Assembly: GCF_003597395.2 (NCBI RefSeq)
Contig: NC_133771.1
Location: 49,700,962 to 49,764,961 of the forward strand
DNA from: Chelonoidis abingdonii
Lineage: Eukaryota > Chordata > Testudines > Testudinidae
Length of the DNA: 64,000 bases
Direction of reading: 5' to 3'
A model generated the notes under the pieces. The model worked only from the letters and a program-made list of their open reading frames with translations. It did not search any database and was not told the origin of the DNA. The first letter of the stretch is position 1. The number at the start of each line of letters is the position of its first letter. Positions 60,443 through 64,000 of the stretch are shown here, in pieces. A program made the translations under genes and the position numbers.

Positions 60443-62174
60443 TAGGATATGCAACACAGCAGTGTAAGCCTAGGGTAAGTGGGGCTTGAGTCAGCTGACC
60501 TACATCAGGGAACCTTGGTCTTGAGCATCTACATTGTATTTTAACCCCAGGTTAAGAATTTTCTGACCCATACTCGAACCTAGGGCTGTGACATCCACAC
60601 TGCAGTGCACAGACCTGAGTCAGAGCTAACATATCCCAAAGTGCTTAGTGCCCCTGACCAATGTTGACACTCTAGCCCTATGAACATGGTGCACTACGGG
60701 AAAACTCTACTGTCCACCTGCTTCCCCAACTGTGACAGTGCTATTGATGGAACTCAGGTGTCCATAGGGAGAACATGAGTACCTAAAACTGCATAATTAG
60801 CTCCACTGGTGGCAGTCTCAGTAGAATACTGTGGTTTGAGAAGGCTTTACACTGAACTACCATCTAATCTGAGAATTGGGCTCTTCACCTCTAGGCTAAG
60901 TCACATTGGCAGGAAAATGCCCCTGTGCACCTGTTCTGAGGATATTCAGGACATCAGTCTCCAGGGCTGTCACACTATTAAAATGAACCTTTGCAATTCT
61001 TCATTTTTTAAATGGACGTTCAATGAAAGAGTTTTTGTTTGGTCGGTTTATTTGTTTTTGAAAATCTAGATTTCAGAGGAAAAAAAACACACACACACGT
61101 TTGGTGCATGCAGTATGCTCCAGTACCCCCTGGAGATCCCTTACATCTGCCCCTGCTGCACCCCGGCAGGCAGGAATAAAGGATTCCCAGGGAAGCTGCA
61201 GGGAAGTTTTGTGGCTGGCTCCCACTTACCGATCTTACAGTGCATGCTGCCCAGACACCTCTGTACACGCAGCCCTTGGTGTTGGTGGGGGAGGTCAGGC
61301 AGGGTCAGGAGCAAAGGCCAGAGAATGGAGCAGAACCAAGTGGCTGCCCTGCAGAGAGAGGGAGAAGCAGAGCTTCCACCTCAACTCGGCCAGAGGAGGG
61401 TGACCCCCCAACACCCTCCTTGCAGGGCAGCCACTTGGTCACTGCTCCACTCTCTGGCCTCCCTTACCTTCTGTGGGGCTGCGTGTGCAGGGGCGCCTGG
61501 GCTACATTCACTACCAGTGCAGGCGAGTGAGAGCCAGCCCCAAAATTTCTCCACAGCAAGGAGAAGCCAGAGCCACCACCAAGGGAGGCTGTAGGGAAGT
61601 TTTGAGGCTGGCTCCCACTCACTACCCTGACAGTACACACAGCCCCAGTGGGGCCCGGGAGCAAGGGTCAGAGTGGAGCAGGGACCAAGTGGCTGCCCTG
61701 TAAGGAGGGGGAAGCAGCAGAGCTTTTGGCTCAGCACGGCCAGAGGAGGGATGGCCCCCAATGTCCCAGCAGCTGGGAGCCACTTCCCATGTGTCAGTTT
61801 GCTCCCTGCTCAGGGCAAGTTCTGCACAGCAGCAAGGAGGAGCTGCAGCTACCACCGCGAGAGGAGCAAGAATGCGGAGTGAGCTTGGCCAGGCAATAAT
61901 GGCACTTCCGGCTGCTGCTCTGGCTGCCTGCAGTGCTTCTCTTCTGCTGCAGGGAACTTTGGGATACACCCAGAGGACTTCCAGGACCTGACTCAAGCAC
62001 CCAGGAAAGCAATAGGGTTCAGACCCTAGGTCCCAGTTTAACACCGCCTTAGACCTTCCAGTCCTGTAGTCCTGGGAGCTCTAGGTTAACAGAATTGGTG
62101 TGTGGGTGCAAGGAGGATTACGCTTGAGCCCAGGCTTCAGCCCAGATTTACACTGCTGTGTAGACATACCCTTA
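60443..62174. mobile_element. Non-autonomous DNA transposon, about 1.73 kb, with modular GC-rich core
   Basis: Inverted ends TAGGATATGCAACACAGCAG.. and TAAGGGTATGTCTACACAGC..; both continue AGTGTAA and further inward ...GGGGCTTGAGTC / ...TGGGCTCAAGC. The core 61187-61790 holds the same module direct (61200-61400), inverted (61405-61560) and direct (61590-61770): AAGTTTTG.GGCTGGCTCCCACT, ACCAAGTGGCTGCCCTG, GGCCAGAGGAGGG. All ORFs here (up to 159 codons) follow these modules and look non-genic. Confidence 0.75.
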
Positions 62175-62179
62175 GGGAC

Positions 62180-63150
62180 CCTTTATGCTGCACTGATCCT
62201 TGTATCTGGTGTAAAGGGGCTGGAGAGGAGGTAAGGATCTCACCCTACAATGTTCTAGTCAAGTAGAAGAGAGAATTCTGAGGCAATCTAACTGTAACCT
62301 GGTGTCAGGCTGTAAGAACCTGTAGGGAAGTATAGAGCTGATCCGCTGACTCATCTTTATCCAGAACAAGTAGATTTCATTAGCTTCACTAAGGAATGGA
62401 AAAGGTCAGAGTCTCTCTGAGGCAAAAGAGAGGATAGAGAGAGGAGCAGGACTTCCAGCGGAGACAGACCATACTCCCCATTCAGGAGGGTTTGGGACTA
62501 AGGCTTGTGAACCTGATCCTGCAATTGCGTGACTGGTCACAGGGGTTTACTCACAAAGTTCTCAGGACCTAGACTGGTAACTACAGTCTCGCCTTAAGAT
62601 TTTGGTACTTTAATTATGAATAAAGATTAACCCCAGGAAGGGAGGCTTGAGTTTAGCAATATCAGATGCATGGGTAATGTATTTGCTGCCCCTACAGTTT
62701 TGGTGTCATCTATAAATATGACCACAGTTGAATTTATGCTAAAAGAAACATCCAACACAGAAAGAGATGAAGCAGCCACACAGGATAAAAAGATGTACTC
62801 TATATTTTGTAGTTTAATTCGTTCATTAATAATCCAAATCCTATTACAGTATTGGACTGCATTATACATAGTAAGAAGCTTGAAAACTAACAGACACTAC
62901 ACTAATCTATTATGATACGTGCTAGTCCCCAAGCCTCTTGAAAGTGCTCCACTGACCACCAGTGGTCTATGGGTTACTACCTGAGAACCACTGAGATAAT
63001 AGCAAGTGAAAGAATTTTCATATTTGTTTTTCACTCACTGGATAACCAATAAGGCAACACATAACCCAAAAAATATAAATACACCAGCATGGATAGAATA
63101 CAAATTACTATATTGTATATTTTTGCTATTTCTCCCAAGGATGAGAGGGC
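62180..63150. other. Non-coding, nothing recognised
   Basis: 62925-62995 (TGGTCTATGGGTTACTACCT, GAGAACCACTGAGATAAT) looks like a hAT end; no matching left end seen. Confidence 0.35.
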
Positions 63151-63164
63151 CCCTTAAAACAATC

Positions 63165-63435
63165 ATTATGCTTGTCTACATGGGGAGTTATTCCTGACTA
63201 ACTTCATTTGTGGATGGAGAATAATAATAGTGCCAGAATAAGAGTGCTTTATTGCAAATAAACTTAATCCACTTCCAAGGTAGATTCACAGTGGATTAAA
63301 TTAATTTGGGATAAACACTCCTATTCTGGAATATTAGCATCTACACATGGAGGTAATCAGGAATAGTTAATCTGTTTTAAACTCACACACTACTTTATTC
63401 TGGATTAATCTTCACGTGTAGATTAGCCCTTTGTT
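63165..63435. mobile_element. MITE-like element
   Basis: Left CTTGTCTACATGGGGA, right inverted GGGCTAATCTACACGTGA; inner inverted phrases TTATTGCAAATAAACTTAATCC and GGATTAA. About 270 bp. Confidence 0.5.
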
Positions 63436-63619
63436 ATGTGTCAGTTCACTATAATATTCTGTCTTCTTTCATGAAAGCAGCAATAATCTCAAACAACGTT
63501 ATAAAACTATCTGAAAAACAAAAAGTATATTTTTCAAAAATTTACACAGGTTGTGAAAAATAATATAAACACTATATATATATTATAAGAAAAGGAGACA
63601 TACTTGGTCTCCATTATGA

Positions 63620-63850
63620 ATGGTCTGAATGCTCATAAAGTTTAAGACCAGAAGGGACAACCAAATCATCTAGTCTGATCTCCTGAATATCACAACTCAC
63701 CAACACCACCCAGACCAGTACACTAAACCCAAGAACTGAAAATAGACCACAGTATTACAGCCCACATAATATTAATCTATTACATGCCACAGGCAGAGAA
63801 TAGGAGGGACCAAAGTGAACCAATGCCCGAGTTCCCTGCAATGGCAGCAA
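63620..63850 (-). mobile_element. CR1 LINE 3' fragment in antisense
   Basis: AGTTTAAGACCAGAAGGGAC, AACCAAATCATCTAGTCTGA, TCTCCTGAATATCAC is the inverted CR1 tail; GTGAACCAATGCCCGAGTTC, CCTGCAATGGCAG follows as in known copies. May continue to the window edge. Confidence 0.75.
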
Positions 63851-64000
63851 ATTAATTCTTTTATATCCATCTCTTTTTTCTGGCGTGATGATCCACAAAC
63901 TTTTCTGCTTTCTTGCTTCCTCTGCTGCAGTAAAGATACAAGTATTCCTGAAACTATGACAGATGGAGCTAGATATAATACTATCATAACTTTCCCAATT

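Noticed and set aside
61115..62044. Several ORFs up to 159 codons on both strands
   Set aside because: They track the direct and inverted modules of the transposon at 60443-62174.
57051..64000. Next human-order genes downstream of BEND6 (KIAA1586, ZNF451)
   Set aside because: No exon or zinc-finger pattern of either was seen; only repeats and non-coding DNA.
1..64000. CRISPR arrays, bacterial operons, phage or plasmid features
   Set aside because: No regularly spaced short repeats and no prokaryotic gene layout; spliced genes and reptile transposons show a vertebrate nuclear genome.

Overview
This is a piece of a nuclear genome from a turtle, probably a hidden-necked (cryptodiran) one. Two copies of a tRNA-derived SINE with the turtle Cry-SINE layout support this: RNA polymerase III A and B boxes at one end and a CR1-like 3' tail. 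So do several CR1 LINE fragments, Chompy/Harbinger-like MITEs and GC-rich palindromic hAT elements. Genes have introns with GT...AG borders; there are no bacterial features. Organism and gene names come from remembered family knowledge, because no search could be run.

Two genes are supported, and they point away from each other. On the minus strand are the first three coding exons of DST (dystonin/BPAG1) in the isoform with an N-terminal membrane anchor: exon 1 at 30427-30607, a 35-base microexon at 29932-29966, and exon 3 at 9142-9330. The rest of DST lies beyond the left edge. On the plus strand is BEND6, a BEN-domain transcriptional regulator, with seven coding exons between 48751 and 57050. 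Between them, at about 30430-31620, is a GC- and CpG-rich block that very likely acts as a divergent promoter. DST-BEND6 head-to-head order matches what I recall of human chromosome 6p12.

Layout: 1-9141 is DST intron with old repeats. 9331-29931 is a 20.6-kb DST intron crowded with transposons (hAT MITEs with 8-base target duplications, ERV-type LTRs, a decayed Sushi-like Ty3/gypsy element, CR1, nested MITEs). 31620-48717 is probably the long first intron of BEND6, holding a mariner-type element, an antisense LTR retrotransposon with both LTRs, CR1 copies and a fold-back SINE. 57051-64000 lies 3' of the BEND6 stop and holds a 1.7-kb non-autonomous DNA transposon plus smaller repeats.

Points of most interest: a BEND6 N-terminal extension and an in-frame 96-base exon that I do not recall from human BEND6; a stop codon overlapping a strong splice donor at the BEND6 3' end; repeated fold-back copies of one retroposon family; and a GC-rich hairpin core shared by transposons with different ends. 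I did not see a wholly new molecular system.
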